DNA of 64,000 nucleotides from Halichondria panicea (Eukaryota; Porifera; Demospongiae; Suberitida; Halichondriidae): NCBI RefSeq assembly GCF_963675165.1, contig NC_087390.1, positions 1,383,501 to 1,447,500 of the forward strand, read 5' to 3'. Shown piece by piece: positions 37,601 to 48,967 of this stretch (position 1 is its first letter; each line of letters starts with the position of its first letter). The notes under the pieces were generated by a model. It saw only the letters and a program-made list of their open reading frames with translations, ran no database searches and was not told where the DNA came from. The position numbers and the translations under genes were made by a program.

Positions 37601-40600
37601 ACCTGCTGAGTCAGCACAAAAATCATGTGGGCGTGTACACTTGTCATGCCGCAGGAATCCAAATCATGATAATTGCAGCTGCATGCAGTGTTGGCTCAGG
37701 GAAGATTATTAATAGTAAACTTCCACTCTCTATAGACCCCATTAAGGAACAAACTCTACAACTTGTTGGTTCATTGGCATGCTTTGAGTTATGGATGTGA
37801 TAACACCAAAACATAGAAGCAGCTGTCCTTTCTTGTGGGAGACATGTCAAACTGTATGCTGTGAAATTGGTTACAATATATCCATTACAGAGCATGTCAT
37901 GTATAGTAGTATATGACAGTATAGTGTAAGTGAAGTCTGTTATTCTCAAATGCATGTACATAGATATGCATGTTCTATGATACATGACACATTTCCTAGA
38001 ACTCTGAGTCCGTAACATGAGTAGACTGATGTCTCTACCAAGAATCCATATGTGGGGAGAGTAGTTATGCCAAATTTCCTACCACTGCTGTTGGGTATAT
38101 AAGTGGAAGGAGACAGGCTTAGTTATCAGAGACGGATCTGTGATTTCATAAAAAACTCAAGAAGGAATATTCTCAATATGAAGGTGATTGTAATCCTGGC
38201 CGGCCTTTTTGCTGTTGTAGCAGTCGCTCATGCTTATTCTACTAACATGCTGGAGGCTCTCTTGGAGGCAATAAATGATGCAGAACTGGAGCAAGACGAA
38301 CTCAGTATGGAGATCCAAGGAGAATTTGAAGAGGTTTGTACATATTATATATTGCAGACAGTGAAAAAGATTGCATGATACACTATAATTATGTCTATAT
38401 AAGTTGACATAGTTAGATGTGAATCCGCAATGCCATATGCATAGTAAGACGCTCATCTCCTCATGTGCTCCTGTTAAGAGACTATATATTTTTATATTAG
38501 ATGTGGTATAATAATATAGTATTATAGTACTGTGTATACCGTTATATACGAACTTTAATACATGCATTATAGACGTTACTAACATTGCACATCTTCCCTC
38601 AATATAATATTGTCTTTACAGGCTGTCGCACGGGCTTCAAAAAATACAGGTCGCACAACTACTCCCCCAACTGTTCCCACAACTGTTCCCCCAACTGTTC
38701 CTACTACTGTTCCCACTACTGTTCCCACTACTGTTCCCACGATTGTTCCCACGACTGGTCACACAACTGAAGCCATACTAGCTCAAGCTATGTGTCAACT
38801 AGCCAGCCGGTCAATCAGAGAACGTGTGTATGCTGTCGGACGAGCTTGTTACAGTGGCACAAGCTGCACGCAAATATGTAAGAGTGCTCAACTAAAGAAG
38901 CAAGATCCTGAGATTAGGAGAGGTTCAATGAGGTGTGCCTTGGCTTTCCATGTGTACAAAAATCGTCCAGCGACAAACCTCCAAGGAAGGCCTCTAACTG
39001 CAACACTTGGGCTCAAGACAAGGAGGGCGCTTTGCAGCTGGCGTGGCTGTGGACCAAACTTCTGCTGCTGTGTGAACAGGAGGTAGATTCTCTGAACTGA
39101 ATAAATACCTGAACCAGATAACGTTGTAGCTATAGCTTATATAGTTAGAATAACATTTGTAGCTTACTTAGTTATAGGTACAGCTAGAGGAGGTACAGCT
39201 TATATGTGTTGCCTTTTTGCTTCCCGGCATACTTTTTGGTGCTTTCCCTGGCCAATTCTAATAACTTTAATGTAATATAATACAAGCAGATACTCTGCGC
39301 AGTTAAGGCCTGGGTCAGGCACTGATAAGATTAATTTTATTCATTGCCAACATTTTATGTAGATCATGTAGATCATGTAGTGTTAATGAGATTCATAATG
39401 TTTATTAATGTTATTCATTGCATGTGACGTCATAAGGTCAATGTATTTGCTTAGCTAGCTGCTAGAACTATTATAGATTATCTTTGGCAACAAATACGGC
39501 GGACTTAAACAAGGTAAGAGTAGCTGTTTAGGCCCTCAAAAGATAGAGTATGTTGTTATGATTATGTTTCCTTGATGGGAAGTAAAAATGTCCAAAACTT
39601 TCTTAGCTATGCTAGCTTCTTTAGCTCTGACAGCCACTCTAGAGGTAGGCTATTTTGTGTATCTCAAGAATACAATAACTCCTACTCTTCCCATCAAGGA
39701 TACTAGTACCTAGCTATGAGATGTTCATCTAGCCTTGTTTTTGAAGCTTGATCTTGGCATCTTCAACGCCGTATTTGCACTTCTCTTTCTGAAAGTGCCA
39801 TGACGTCATCACCATTTATGGGACTAATTAGCATAATTGAATTAAGCTAATTAGTTTTTTGGAAAAATAAAACATTGAGCTTCATTTTGGATCATTTTGA
39901 TGCAGCATACACTGTATATTGCAAATAATACAGCAGTATGAACATAGTGTAAATTTTGGTGTTGAAATCTGGACCCGGGCCTTAAGTGCGCAGAGTATGC
40001 ATTTAAGTACAATAATAGCCTGCATGCAGCCGTAGCACCCCAATTAAGAGTACATCTATTACATTCTATGAAGTCATGATAATTGCAGCTGCAGTCTAAC
40101 TCAGGGCAGATTATTAATGCCAATTTCTACTTCCTAAACCACATTAAGGAGAACAAATTGTACAACTCGTTGGTTCATTAGCACGTTCACAATGCTTTGA
40201 CATTGTCTTGAGTTGTGGATGCGGGTATATACTTTCACGCATGCATGAGTAGTAATGAAGAGGGAGTGTGAAGTGTGTGCATTATAATACACTTTTTGAT
40301 AGAACACCATAACACGAGTACCGTACATACCGTACATAGTGGGTAATTTTCGTGGGGTAAAAAATTCGTTTATCTGAAAAATGGTGGTTTTCGTGAGTAA
40401 AAATTTTGTTTAGTCTCATTGCCTGCACTGCATTCATACGTTCCGGTAAGCCACGCCTACGTTAACATTTCGTGGAGGTCAGCTTGCCCACGAAAATAAC
40501 GAATTTTTTACCCCACGAAAATTACCTGCTATACGGTATATAGAAGCAGCTGTCCTTGGGAAAGAATGCTTGACAAATATCTATTAGGTACGTATTACAT

Positions 40601-43600
40601 GCGCATGCATGTGTATTAACTTGTTGCCTTGAAGCCATTTGCTGCGTGACTCGAGTGAGTGTAGATAATTATTCACACTCCTCCCCCACAAATAATGAGA
40701 GTGAGTGTTTCTATGCTGTGCATGAAATTGGTCATGATATGCCAAGTCTGCATGATTATCCAATATATCCATTACAGAGCATGTCATGTATACAGTAGTC
40801 TCCGACAGTATAGAGTAAGTGAAGCATGCATGTTATTCTCACATGCACTATGAGTCCGTAACATGCATGAGTAAATTGAGCAGCTGCATGTCTTTACTCT
40901 AAGAATGCTGTGGGGGGGGGGGGGGGGGGAGAGTAGTCATGCCAACGTTCATTTCAAGCATAATGCATAGGGGGGGGGGGGGGGGAGAGTATTCATGCCA
41001 ACGTTCATTCCATGCATAATGCATATGTGTGTGGGGGGGGGGGGGGGAGAGTAGTCATGCCAACGTTCATTCCATGCATACATTCACATTACTTTGAAAG
41101 CTCCCATCAGGCTTTATCAGATCTGTGATTTCACAATACTCCTCAAAAAAAACTCTTCAAAGAACAACTCTCAATATGAAGTTGATTGTAATCCTGGCCA
41201 GCCTTTTTGCTGTTGTAGCAGTCGCTCATGCTTATTCTACTAACATGCTGGAGGCTCTTTTGCAGATAATAGATAATACAGAACTGGAGCAAGACAAACC
41301 CAGTATGGAGATCCAGGGACAATATAAAGAGGTTTGTACAATTGTATATGTATATACAGTGAAAATAATGGCACGGTACAGTGGAACCTCCGACGACCAT
41401 GCACCTCCCAAGAGCAACGTACTTCTTTAAAAAAGTGTATTGTATATATATGCAGTGCATGAAAATAATTGAAGTTTATAATTGAGGATGTGTTTTACAG
41501 TTGGTACTATATAACTAGAAAAATTTAATGCAAGAAAAACACTCTACACATGCATTAATTTGCTAACAAATCCTCAAATTGTATTGTCTCTATACAGGTT
41601 TATGCACAGGCCGGACGGACTCGTAAAACTAAAACTAAAGGTCGCACTCGCACTACCGTTCCCACGACCGTTCCCATGACTGTTCCCACGACTGTTCCTA
41701 CAACTGTTCCTACGACCGTTCCCATGACTGTTCCCACGACTGTTCCTACAACTGTTCCTACGACTACGCTTAATCCCACGACTGGTCACACAACTGAAGC
41801 CATACTAGCTCAAGCTATGTGTCAACAGGCCAGCACAACAAACAGAGAATTTGTGTACGCTGTTGGACGGGCTTGTTACAGTGGCAAAAGCTGTACGCAA
41901 ATATGTGAGAGTGATCAACTAATGAAACAAGATCCTGTGCTTAAGACGGGTACAATGAAGTGTGCCATGGCTTTCCATGTGTACAACAATCGTCCAGCGA
42001 CAAACCTCCAAGGAGATCCTCTAACAGCAACACTTGGGCTCAAGACAAGGAGGGCACTGTGTAACTGGCTTGGCTGTGGACCCAACTTCTGCTGCTGTGT
42101 GAAGCAGGCGTGGTAGATTCTCTGAACTGATTTAAATGTATACCCTGTAACTCGGAACTTAAGTAATTACATAAAATGTGTAGCTTAGCTTGAGGACACA
42201 GTGTTGCCTTTGTTTTATAGTGAGCTAGAAATAATCATAGAAGCAGAGTTTGAGATGGTGAGACACCAAATGTTTACGACATGCATGAAGCTACTAAATG
42301 CATACATGTCAATTGATATTTCATTTGCATGCAGGAAACACTATACATACCGTATACCCTTGCTAATACGCATGAGCAAACAAGGCGTAACTATACATGC
42401 AGCTCATATCAAAACTGTCAGGGCACACCCACACACACACAATTGATATGTATACGGTACCTTATCAAAAGTTATGGCCTCCATGGTAGCGTCGTACGCA
42501 GATCGTAGCGAGGCAAAGTTGATAAGGACGTCAGCCTCAGGGTGTCTCCTGACAGCCTCAGACATCTCCTTGTACACTGCAGGGGGGCAAGGGGAGGAAG
42601 GGAGGAGAAGGAGGTAACACAGTGGGGTAATCCGTATTACAACACACATGTATGCATTCAATACATGTATCTCTACTATAATCAGCATACAAATCTTTGC
42701 GTACGATGCTACATTACTTGTAAGCAGGCATGAGACTGCCGTACATTACTTGTAAGCAGGCATGAGACTGCCGTACATTACTTGTAAGCAGGCATGAGAC
42801 TACCGTACATTACTTGTAAGCAGACTACCGTACATTACTTGTAAGCAGGCATGAGACTGCCGTACATTACATGTAAGCAGGCATGAGACTACCGTACATT
42901 ACTTGTAAGCAGAAAGCACTATGACAGCTACATGTAAAATGCTGACATAAACTACAATACAATTTCAGTACCGTACGTATGAGCGCACACACACAACATT
43001 ATCACGTTCTATAGAAACCCTGTGCATGAGTATATAGAGGCCGGGCTACAGCAAATGCTGAGATACTACAATTAAGGTAATGAACAGTTTATTTGTATTC
43101 GTCAGCCTCTTGGCTGTGTCAGTTGTTGTCAATGGAAACTACTTCAGCTCCAAGCAAGCAACTCTTGAAGGCTATCAAACTCAACAACAAGTAAGCGATC
43201 CATAATGCTCATCAACCATCAATTATTATGAATACCTTAACTTGCAGGGAGAAGAAACAAAACATGATTTAGAGGACTCAAGTGAGTGCTGCATTGAAGC
43301 AATAGGCCTAGTATATACAATTAATTTTAAAGGCTGATGTGGTTAAAACAGGCTTGTGCTAATCAATCAATAGGCACAGGCTACCTACACAACCAATGAG
43401 ATACTCGCTCAAGCCATGTGTCAAGCCAGTGCTCCATACGGGGCTAGAGTCTATGCAGTTGGACGAAAATGTCTCGCGACTTCGACAACAACGTGCCACG
43501 ACATTTGTTACAACAGGCAGCTCAGGAATCAAGACGGGCAAATCAGGAACATGATAGTGGATTGTATAGCTGCCTATCATGTCTATTTAAGTCGTCCATC

Positions 43601-46600
43601 TACAAATAAGAACGGCGAAGAATACAGTGCAACACTTGGGCTAAAGTCGATCGAAGTTGGATGCAACCATGCTAGCTGTGGACCTAACTACTGCTGTTGC
43701 ATGGGCAGGCCATAAAACGATTCAAGATAATTATAGAACGTAATATATAAGATTCAAGTAATAACTTCATTATAATGTAAAAGTAAAAGTATAGCCATGC
43801 AAGTACAATGCCATGTATAGTAATAAAAATGGCACCTCCTAATTACTAGTACCACTTTTTGTACATAGACCACACCCCTCACCACACCCACCTGGTATCA
43901 TGATCTCTTTACGGCCCCAGTAGAACTTCTGCTTGTGATTACCACTGCAGGGAATGTAACACACACTCTGTCAGTTCAATGTCAGTTATAGTGTCAGCAT
44001 AATTATACATGCAGTTGTATTATAAAAGGCCTAAAGCTAAAAAAACTAAAATGCATTATTTCGTTAAAGAAGGCTACAATCGTCAGAGCTGCGATATGCT
44101 AACCCCGCCCACCTGAATGGGTAGACCATGGCGGCCACAGAGGGTGTGTCTCGGGAGCACACATGATCATAGTCCAACATGCCCTGGGAGGAGTGAAATG
44201 AAACAGATGATAAAAACCAAATAATTACAGCTAAGATAATCAAAGCATGCAAGTTGTAGCTATAATTACAGCAAGTATGGATTAGTACAATTATATAAAG
44301 TGATGTGTGCTCAGAAGTGTTCTAAGTGGTGGCTTTAATACATGCAGTATTAAACTACAAAGAGGCTGTTACTTTTTTCTATATAGTTAGAACCAAGAGT
44401 TCATTAGGAAGAGTACGCAACTCTAATAGACTGTACAAAAACAGCGTTCTGTCTGATCTACGTCACAGATACTAGCTAGGAAGCCATGTAATGAATAAAA
44501 CTATGTTATTCATTGCATGCCTTTCCTATGGCAGTTGAAATAAATTAGTGATAATTATTGCAATCATCATCACTATGTTATTCATTGCAAATCGGATTTC
44601 ACAGTTTAAGTGGAGTTGCGTACTCTTCCTAATGAACTCTTGTTAGAACAAATTCAAGCAATGTGTACCTGTACAGCTCTAGGTTGCATGCCCCAGATGA
44701 CAGCCACTGTGGAGTTGGTAAAGAGCATCTTCGTAGGAGGTGGGAAAGCACTCTCTTGGTCTGGTGTCCACAGACACACCGCCACGTTACGGGAGAGACG
44801 GGGAGAGGCACTGCGACTGCTCGACTGTTCCAGCTCACTCATAGAGTTGGTGGACGAGGACTGGGAGAGAGACATCTGTGGAGGGGGGGGGGGGGGGGTG
44901 GCAATCATGCTATACTTACACTGTGGTATATATGTAATGTAAATATTGAAGAAATACAATGAAAAATGAACTTTGCTTAGTGTATGATTATAATTATTAT
45001 ACTACTGTAACATTAGAAATACAATGAAAGAGATAATTATTTTCCGATGACAGCTACTAATTAATGCCTCGATCGTTATAGACACTCACATTCTTCATTC
45101 CCATGACGCTCAACGATGAACCAGATTTCTCGATTAGGCCTGATTTTGGAATCGGTCTTGTACCTAGTGCCATTCCAACGATGGCAGTCATGTGCGTATC
45201 GGGTCCAAACACGTACATCTTGAGACCCAGTTTAGCTCCGACCTCTCTCATGGCACGGAGACCCTCTTGGAAGTTAGGTCCTCCTCGTCTCACGAATATG
45301 CTGACGTTGTTCTCCAGTAATTTGTGTAGGTACTCGGTCAGTGCACGCACAATACCCTGAGGGGGAGGGGCTTGTTGTCATGGGATACGGACCTTGTAGG
45401 CTTACATGTACGTGTACTTATTTATTATTCGCTTTGGAGGCCACAATGTGAATCGTTGAGTATGAACTGCTATCAATTTAAAGCTAAAAATCTATTGGAA
45501 GTTGCAGCAAACACACACATGTACTGTACAAGTACGTAAGGAGCAAAATTGTAAATTGTATCATTAACCATCTAGAAGCAGAGTGAAATCGAATATATAC
45601 TACTTTGCAGAAGCATCCTCAAAAGAAATTTAATTTCCCATTAAAAGCTACATGCATGCATGCAATGCTGGTTGTTCTATTCCACTAATTACAGTATTGT
45701 TGTCACTGCATGCTCACCTTGAACGTTGCGGCCACGTTGGTGAAGTTAGCGATGCCCCCTCCGATGATGAGGACCTTGCCGTCAGGGTGTTTTTCTTTGG
45801 TCATCAAACTCAGGATTGTCTTGGCATACTCAAACGTTTGACCTGGGGGGGGGGGGGGGGGAGGGGGTAAAGATATGACATTTGGGCCTGAAAGCAATCA
45901 CTGATTTTAGGTGCACATTATTGCAGCATTTACTAAATGCAACTTTTAGTTTTAAATTGGACGTTTCCAACATTATTTCTGGCCTCTCAAAGTTACAGGT
46001 TTGTATTACACGCATACATGCCCAGCGTTAAATGAAGCATCGTTGAACGGCCATAAATTTAGTTCTGTTGGACAAAATAACATGGTGTTTTTCCGAAAAC
46101 GAACATGTTCCAAATTTGAGATTTAAGCATACCATCTAAAAAGAGCCTCTTCTAAGCTTTCAGATCAAATTGGACGTATTTACAGAGCCGACTCTTGTAC
46201 TCTAAAAATAGAGGACGTATAGCACAGCACAGTTTCCAGTGTCACCAGTGTCACCTTCATTAGGTGCTCCTGAATACTCTCCATAGTTGGCCAGGTCCTT
46301 GCTGTAACCCAGATCACAGATAGTGTCGCTGTATACAACTGAAGCTCCACCCCCGGCAACCATGGTCCAGATACGGCCGCTAGCGTTGAGTACAGTGAGC
46401 TTTAGAGATGCTCCACTCTTGGCATCAAGGTCGGCAATATACGCTTCCTGTGTGGGGGGGGGGGGTCAAAGAATGACATTTGAGTATCAAAATTATGATC
46501 ACAGAATCAATATACGCATTCACTTGACTTTACTAAAAGTCTTAATTAGCATCCTCCGTTGCAAATGAAAAATACTACTACATTGTAATTGGCACTGGTT

Positions 46601-48967
46601 CGATCTATAGATCATCTTCTAGAAAAAGACCAATTGGTTGACAATATTTGCATCTTTCACTTGCATGGGAAGCAAATAGAAATTTCCCACTATTACACAG
46701 TCTTGTGTTATTAGGGGACATAATAACCAAGTTGCTATTTTGACTACAGTAAGAGGTTCCTGTGTGTGAATAGTGAAGCCAGTGAAGGAAGGCCTGACTG
46801 ACATTGAGTATAGTCTATAGACAAGGGGACTGGTCAGAGCCACTGAATAGATCGAATGGGAAGGAAGGGCTGACAGGAACCTCATCCTGTACCAACAACA
46901 CCTAAATAATAATATTATTGGCTTCAATGCTGTAAGTACTGAACAATAACAAACTAAGCCCTGGAACGATTAGTACATAATTATACAACCAGCCAGAGCT
47001 CATCAAATATCCCCCCCCCCCTGTAATAATATAATACATACGAACACCACTTTGTAGGACCGCTCCCAAGCAATTCTACAACAATTCTGTTTATTCTACT
47101 ATCAGACACAAAAACCTGAAAGAAAGGTTTTTCAGTTGAGCATACTTATTCAACTGTACCCATTAGATACTGACCTCTGGTAGTGCATCTCTTCCAAAAG
47201 GTGGGGGGAAGTCTATTTTCCCCCAGTTGACTTTACAGAGGTACTCGGCTGTAGAGTCCAGCTTGGCGGCCAGGTCCAACATGTACACCGTGTTGCCCTG
47301 GACAACCAGAGGGTTGATCTCCAGGTAGGTGAAGAACAGATCAGAGTAGGCTCTATATAGCAGCTGCAGGAACTCAACCAGAACCCTGTGTGTGGGGATG
47401 GGGGGGTCATATTCACGTTGGAAAGAAAAGGTGGGGGGGGCAGTGGGAAAACAGTTAATCCCTAATTTCACTGCCAACATAATTATTGGGAATAATAGCA
47501 TATTATTTACAATTAGTGACTGAAGACTATCTATATATACTATAACTATATCTTATAACAAAATTAATGGTTCTAAGTAAGTACATGTACATGTCAGGGA
47601 TTGCAGTGTGTACAATGTAGTTGGGAAAAAGTGATTAATTTTGTGTTTTTGGCAACAACAAAACAAGCAAGCTACGCACTCACTGTTGCTTATCAGCTGG
47701 TACACTGGCTACCAGCTGTGATGCTTGCTCGCTGGTTAGGGAGCTCTCAATATCCACGTCGACACGAGCTGCCTTGCTGTCCACGTCCCCCACCTCCACA
47801 CCACCCTCGTGGTAGAACAGGACAGTGTTGCCAGTCCGGGTAGCATAGATACTGTAGGGGCGAGATAATCACTATGGACATGCAGCTAGCAACATTACAT
47901 TATTAGTGTATCCTCAAGCAATCTATAGTTACCAGAAAATATCGTAGTTCCCTGCTAAACACACTGAAGTATGATCTTAATAGTTAGGTGGATTGGAGAC
48001 TAAAGTCTAGTTCAACCTTCATAAAGTTGTCATAACTTTGTCATACTTTACTGAAATTTAGTAATTACACCAGTGCTTACAGAAATTAAGTTGCTCAATC
48101 TAATGAGGCCTATAAACAGAAATAGTGGGGATAGTGGAGAAGAAGGGAGGACAAGTACTATACACACTCACCACACATAGACCTCCTCGCTCTGCTCATG
48201 AGACACGAACGGCTCGATAATGAAGTTATTGAGCGCTCCTTTAGCCGCACCTATCTCCATCTCTTTACCCATCCTCTCTGCAATCCACTCACTAGCCCCG
48301 GCCAGGTCGGTGTTCACCTTGATCAGACCTAGTTTACCACGACGCTTTATCAGCTGGTCCGGCTTAGCAACCAGTTTCTGTAGAAAGAGAGATAGCGAGG
48401 ATAATCATTATCAACCTGATCGATCAGTATCATAGCTACATACATGTACAGTGTATGAGTGCACATGAAAGCCATAGTATGGTAAGTGAAACGTAATAAT
48501 AAGTAAACAAAAAAGGGGCGTGTGAGGTGGAATGGTGCTCATACAGTGCTGCTAGCTAGCTAACAGTTGCCTGCTGGACGTACATGTGCATTTGGCTTAA
48601 TAGACTGTATTGCACAAGGCTTGTAAGTAAACAAGCTAGGGATTAACTGGGGCTAAATGACATACAAAACAAGGCTTGTGTTATACAGTTATGTACAAAT
48701 CTTGTATAAACAGTGTACAAGAAATTGTCAAGCAACACAACGAGCTCTAGCTTCGTGTACCTGCAACAACAATTAATATTGACATACCTCTTTCTCCAAC
48801 CATGGATTTCCATTAGCTATCTCAGAGAGAACAGTCTCTCTGGTCACAGTAACAGACTTGACAGGGAAGGCCAGACTTTTACCCAGTCCATTCTCTGCCT
48901 TCAAGACATTGAGGTAGTGAGACAAGAGAGTCTTGCCTTGAGCTTCTCTGATTGCTTTAGCACTCAT
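27990..48967 (-). CDS. ACLY: ATP-citrate synthase (ATP-citrate lyase)
   Basis: This cytosolic enzyme cleaves citrate with CoA and ATP into acetyl-CoA and oxaloacetate for lipid synthesis. All 24 exons were placed with consistent phases; they sum to 3,327 bp, 1,108 aa (human about 1,101). Exons: 48967-48788, 48377-48172, 47851-47684, 47385-47175, 46447-46255, 45842-45718, 45356-45090, 44875-44669, 44183-44113, 43944-43892, 42576-42461, 34807-34703, 34059-33968, 33231-33127, 32873-32792, 32349-32173, 31966-31905, 31584-31336, 30595-30437, 30102-29967, 29227-29114, 28872-28790, 28479-28403, 28078-27990. Order: ATP-grasp domain, citrate-binding part ([17 protein letters not shown]), a Ser-rich regulatory linker (exon 8), the CoA-ligase half with the phospho-His loop VQFGHAGA (exon 16), and the citrate-synthase-like C-terminus ending [19 protein letters not shown]. 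Introns 10 and 11 hold the opposite-strand ten-cysteine genes. Several acceptors use (CA)n or C-run tracts. Confidence 0.97.
29403..29890. mobile_element. MITE in ACLY intron 20
   Basis: Ends ATAGATAGAGTAAAGAGGGA and the inverse TCCCTCTCTACTCTATCTAT extend over about 45 bp, continuing through TTGGAAACGGAAGT and its inverse. A CCTCGAT/ATCGAGG motif is internal. No coding sequence. Confidence 0.7.
30618..30916. mobile_element. GAGTTCATTAGGAAGAGTAC MITE, copy 1
   Basis: Inverted ends of about 31 bp (AAGAGTTCATTAGGAAGAGT...CAACTCC and its inverse) in ACLY intron 18. A second member is at 44394-44642. Confidence 0.8.
32380..32623. mobile_element. MITE in ACLY intron 15
   Basis: Inverted arms TATAGCAAGAGCGCATAAAA ... 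and ...TTTTATGCGCTCTTGGTTATAG, continued by GAGAGAGCGTGTAACTT and its inverse; the pairing extends over about 90 bp with mismatches. Confidence 0.75.
33314..33846. mobile_element. 533-bp TAGCCTC...GAGGCTA element
   Basis: The ends TAGCCTCCTTTCACAAGGCC and the inverse GGCCTGAGATCGAGGCTA are followed inwards by CTGTTTGCGCATG motifs on both sides. The flanking 9-mers ATACCGTAT and AATCCGTAT are a probable diverged target duplication. Same family as the elements at 4057, 5110 and 50050. It lies in ACLY intron 13. Confidence 0.65.
34103..34437. mobile_element. MITE in ACLY intron 12
   Basis: Ends CAGTAGAGGCCAAAATAAAG (with TTTCTGTTCCGTTTGCGTA) and the inverse TACGCAAACGCAACAGAAAC (TTTATTTTTTGACCTCTACTG). 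A strong internal palindrome TACCAGGAGCACATAAAGAC / ATGTGCTCCTGGTA is at about 34150-34189. Confidence 0.75.
35378..35515. repeat. 69-bp tandem duplication upstream of Cys gene 1
   Basis: Two identical adjacent copies of CTTGTGGGAGACAATGTTTG...ATACATCCATTACAG. A single diverged copy precedes Cys gene 2 (about 37834-37890), so the wider 5' flank was duplicated with the genes. Confidence 0.85.
35675..35681 (+). promoter_or_regulatory. TATA box of ten-cysteine gene 1
   Basis: The sequence GGGTATATAAGTGGAAGGAG lies about 100 bp before the start codon. The same block is 5' of gene 2 at about 38096-38103. The gene 3 flank lacks it. Confidence 0.65.
35777..36719 (+). CDS. Secreted ten-cysteine protein 1 (nested in ACLY intron 11)
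   Basis: Three exons (35777-35959, 36131-36166, 36372-36719), all phase 0, 188 aa. Signal peptide [19 protein letters not shown], then an acidic pro-region with an (HG)5 tract (about residues 50-59) that could bind metal. The 36-bp micro-exon 2 encodes [12 protein letters not shown]. The C-terminal domain starts AILAQAMCQ and has ten Cys in the order C, C, C, C, C, C, C, CCC, with motifs [30 protein letters not shown] and GCGPNFCCC. An AATAAA is at 36733. It lies on the strand opposite ACLY. I do not recognise a named family. Similar uncharacterised secreted proteins may exist in other marine invertebrates, but this is recollection only. Disulfide-rich secretion suggests a defence, venom or matrix role; undetermined. 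Confidence 0.85.
37040..37375. repeat. Interspersed repeat, copy 2
   Basis: Diverged second copy of the repeat at 1021-1330, with the same GT run and CTACTTAGTAGTTAGCTC segment, between Cys genes 1 and 2. Confidence 0.6.
38096..38103 (+). promoter_or_regulatory. TATA box of ten-cysteine gene 2
   Basis: TATATAAG within GGGTATATAAGTGGAAGGAG, 75-82 bp before the start codon at 38178. The flanking sequence GACAGGCTTAGTTATCAGAG is shared with gene 1. Confidence 0.65.
38178..39086 (+). CDS. Secreted ten-cysteine protein 2
   Basis: Two phase-0 exons (38178-38333 and 38622-39086), 206 aa. Signal peptide [19 protein letters not shown] and acidic pro-region ending GEFEE. Exon 2 opens with [11 protein letters not shown], then a Thr-Pro linker of TTVP-type tetrapeptides (about nine), a mucin-like O-glycosylation tract, then the ten-Cys domain (AILAQAMC ... 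GCGPNFCCC). Its promoter matches that of gene 1. An AATAAA lies after the stop at about 39098. It differs from gene 1 in lacking the separate 36-bp exon and the HG tract and in having the TTVP linker. Confidence 0.85.
40328..40538. mobile_element. GTGGGTAATTTTCGTGGGG MITE
   Basis: The ends TACATAGTGGGTAATTTTCG (then TGGGGTAAAAAATTCG) and the inverse CGAAAATTACCTGCTATACG enclose a TTCATACGTTCCGGTAAGCC-type core. Same group as the elements at 13716 and 27369. Confidence 0.75.
40908..41052. repeat. Poly-G containing tandem repeat before Cys gene 3
   Basis: Three copies of a unit of about 60 bp, each with a run of 13-18 G followed by AGAGTAGTCATGCCAACGTT. The AGAGTAG(T/C)TATGCCAA part is single-copy in the promoters of genes 1 and 2. 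Here it was amplified, and the TATATAAG block that should follow is missing. Confidence 0.85.
41176..42116 (+). CDS. Secreted ten-cysteine protein 3
   Basis: Two phase-0 exons (41176-41331, 41598-42116), 224 aa. Signal peptide [19 protein letters not shown], acidic pro-region, then exon 2 beginning [17 protein letters not shown] (basic). A longer TTVP/MTVP tetrapeptide tract follows, then the ten-Cys domain with [27 protein letters not shown] and GCGPNFCCC. The poly-G repeat of 40908-41052 lies about 120 bp 5'. No TATA box is seen there, and the AATAAA found after genes 1 and 2 is changed (GATTTAAAT). Regulation has probably diverged. Role unknown, as for its paralogs. Confidence 0.85.
42708..42912. 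repeat. 35-bp minisatellite in ACLY intron 10
   Basis: About six copies of a unit with CCGTACATTACTTGTAAGCA and GGCATGAGACT, one of them shortened. Direct head-to-tail repeats with no spacers, so not CRISPR. Confidence 0.9.
43080..43715 (+). CDS. Secreted ten-cysteine protein 4 (divergent, ACLY intron 10)
   Basis: Exon 1 (43080-43190) encodes a different signal peptide, [20 protein letters not shown]. The main exon starts at 43374 or 43380 (both acceptors keep phase) and ends at 43715; about 148-150 aa. The domain keeps the ten-Cys pattern, [22 protein letters not shown] and SCGPNYCCC, but shares only perhaps half the residues of genes 1-3 and has no TTVP linker. A possible exon at 43248-43281 ([11 protein letters not shown]) has a donor that breaks the phase and is probably not used. 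It sits alone in the intron next to that of genes 1-3. Likely the oldest member. Confidence 0.8.
44394..44642. mobile_element. GAGTTCATTAGGAAGAGTAC MITE, copy 2
   Basis: Same termini and internal TTATTCATTGC motifs as 30618-30916, about 50 bp shorter, in ACLY intron 8 immediately before exon 8's donor side. Confidence 0.8.

Noticed and set aside
42708-42912. CRISPR-like short repeats
   Set aside because: Contiguous head-to-tail 35-bp units without unique spacers: a minisatellite.
43248-43281. Possible middle exon of Cys gene 4 ([11 protein letters not shown])
   Set aside because: Its donor leaves one extra base and gives a stop with either downstream acceptor; direct joining of the outer exons keeps the frame.
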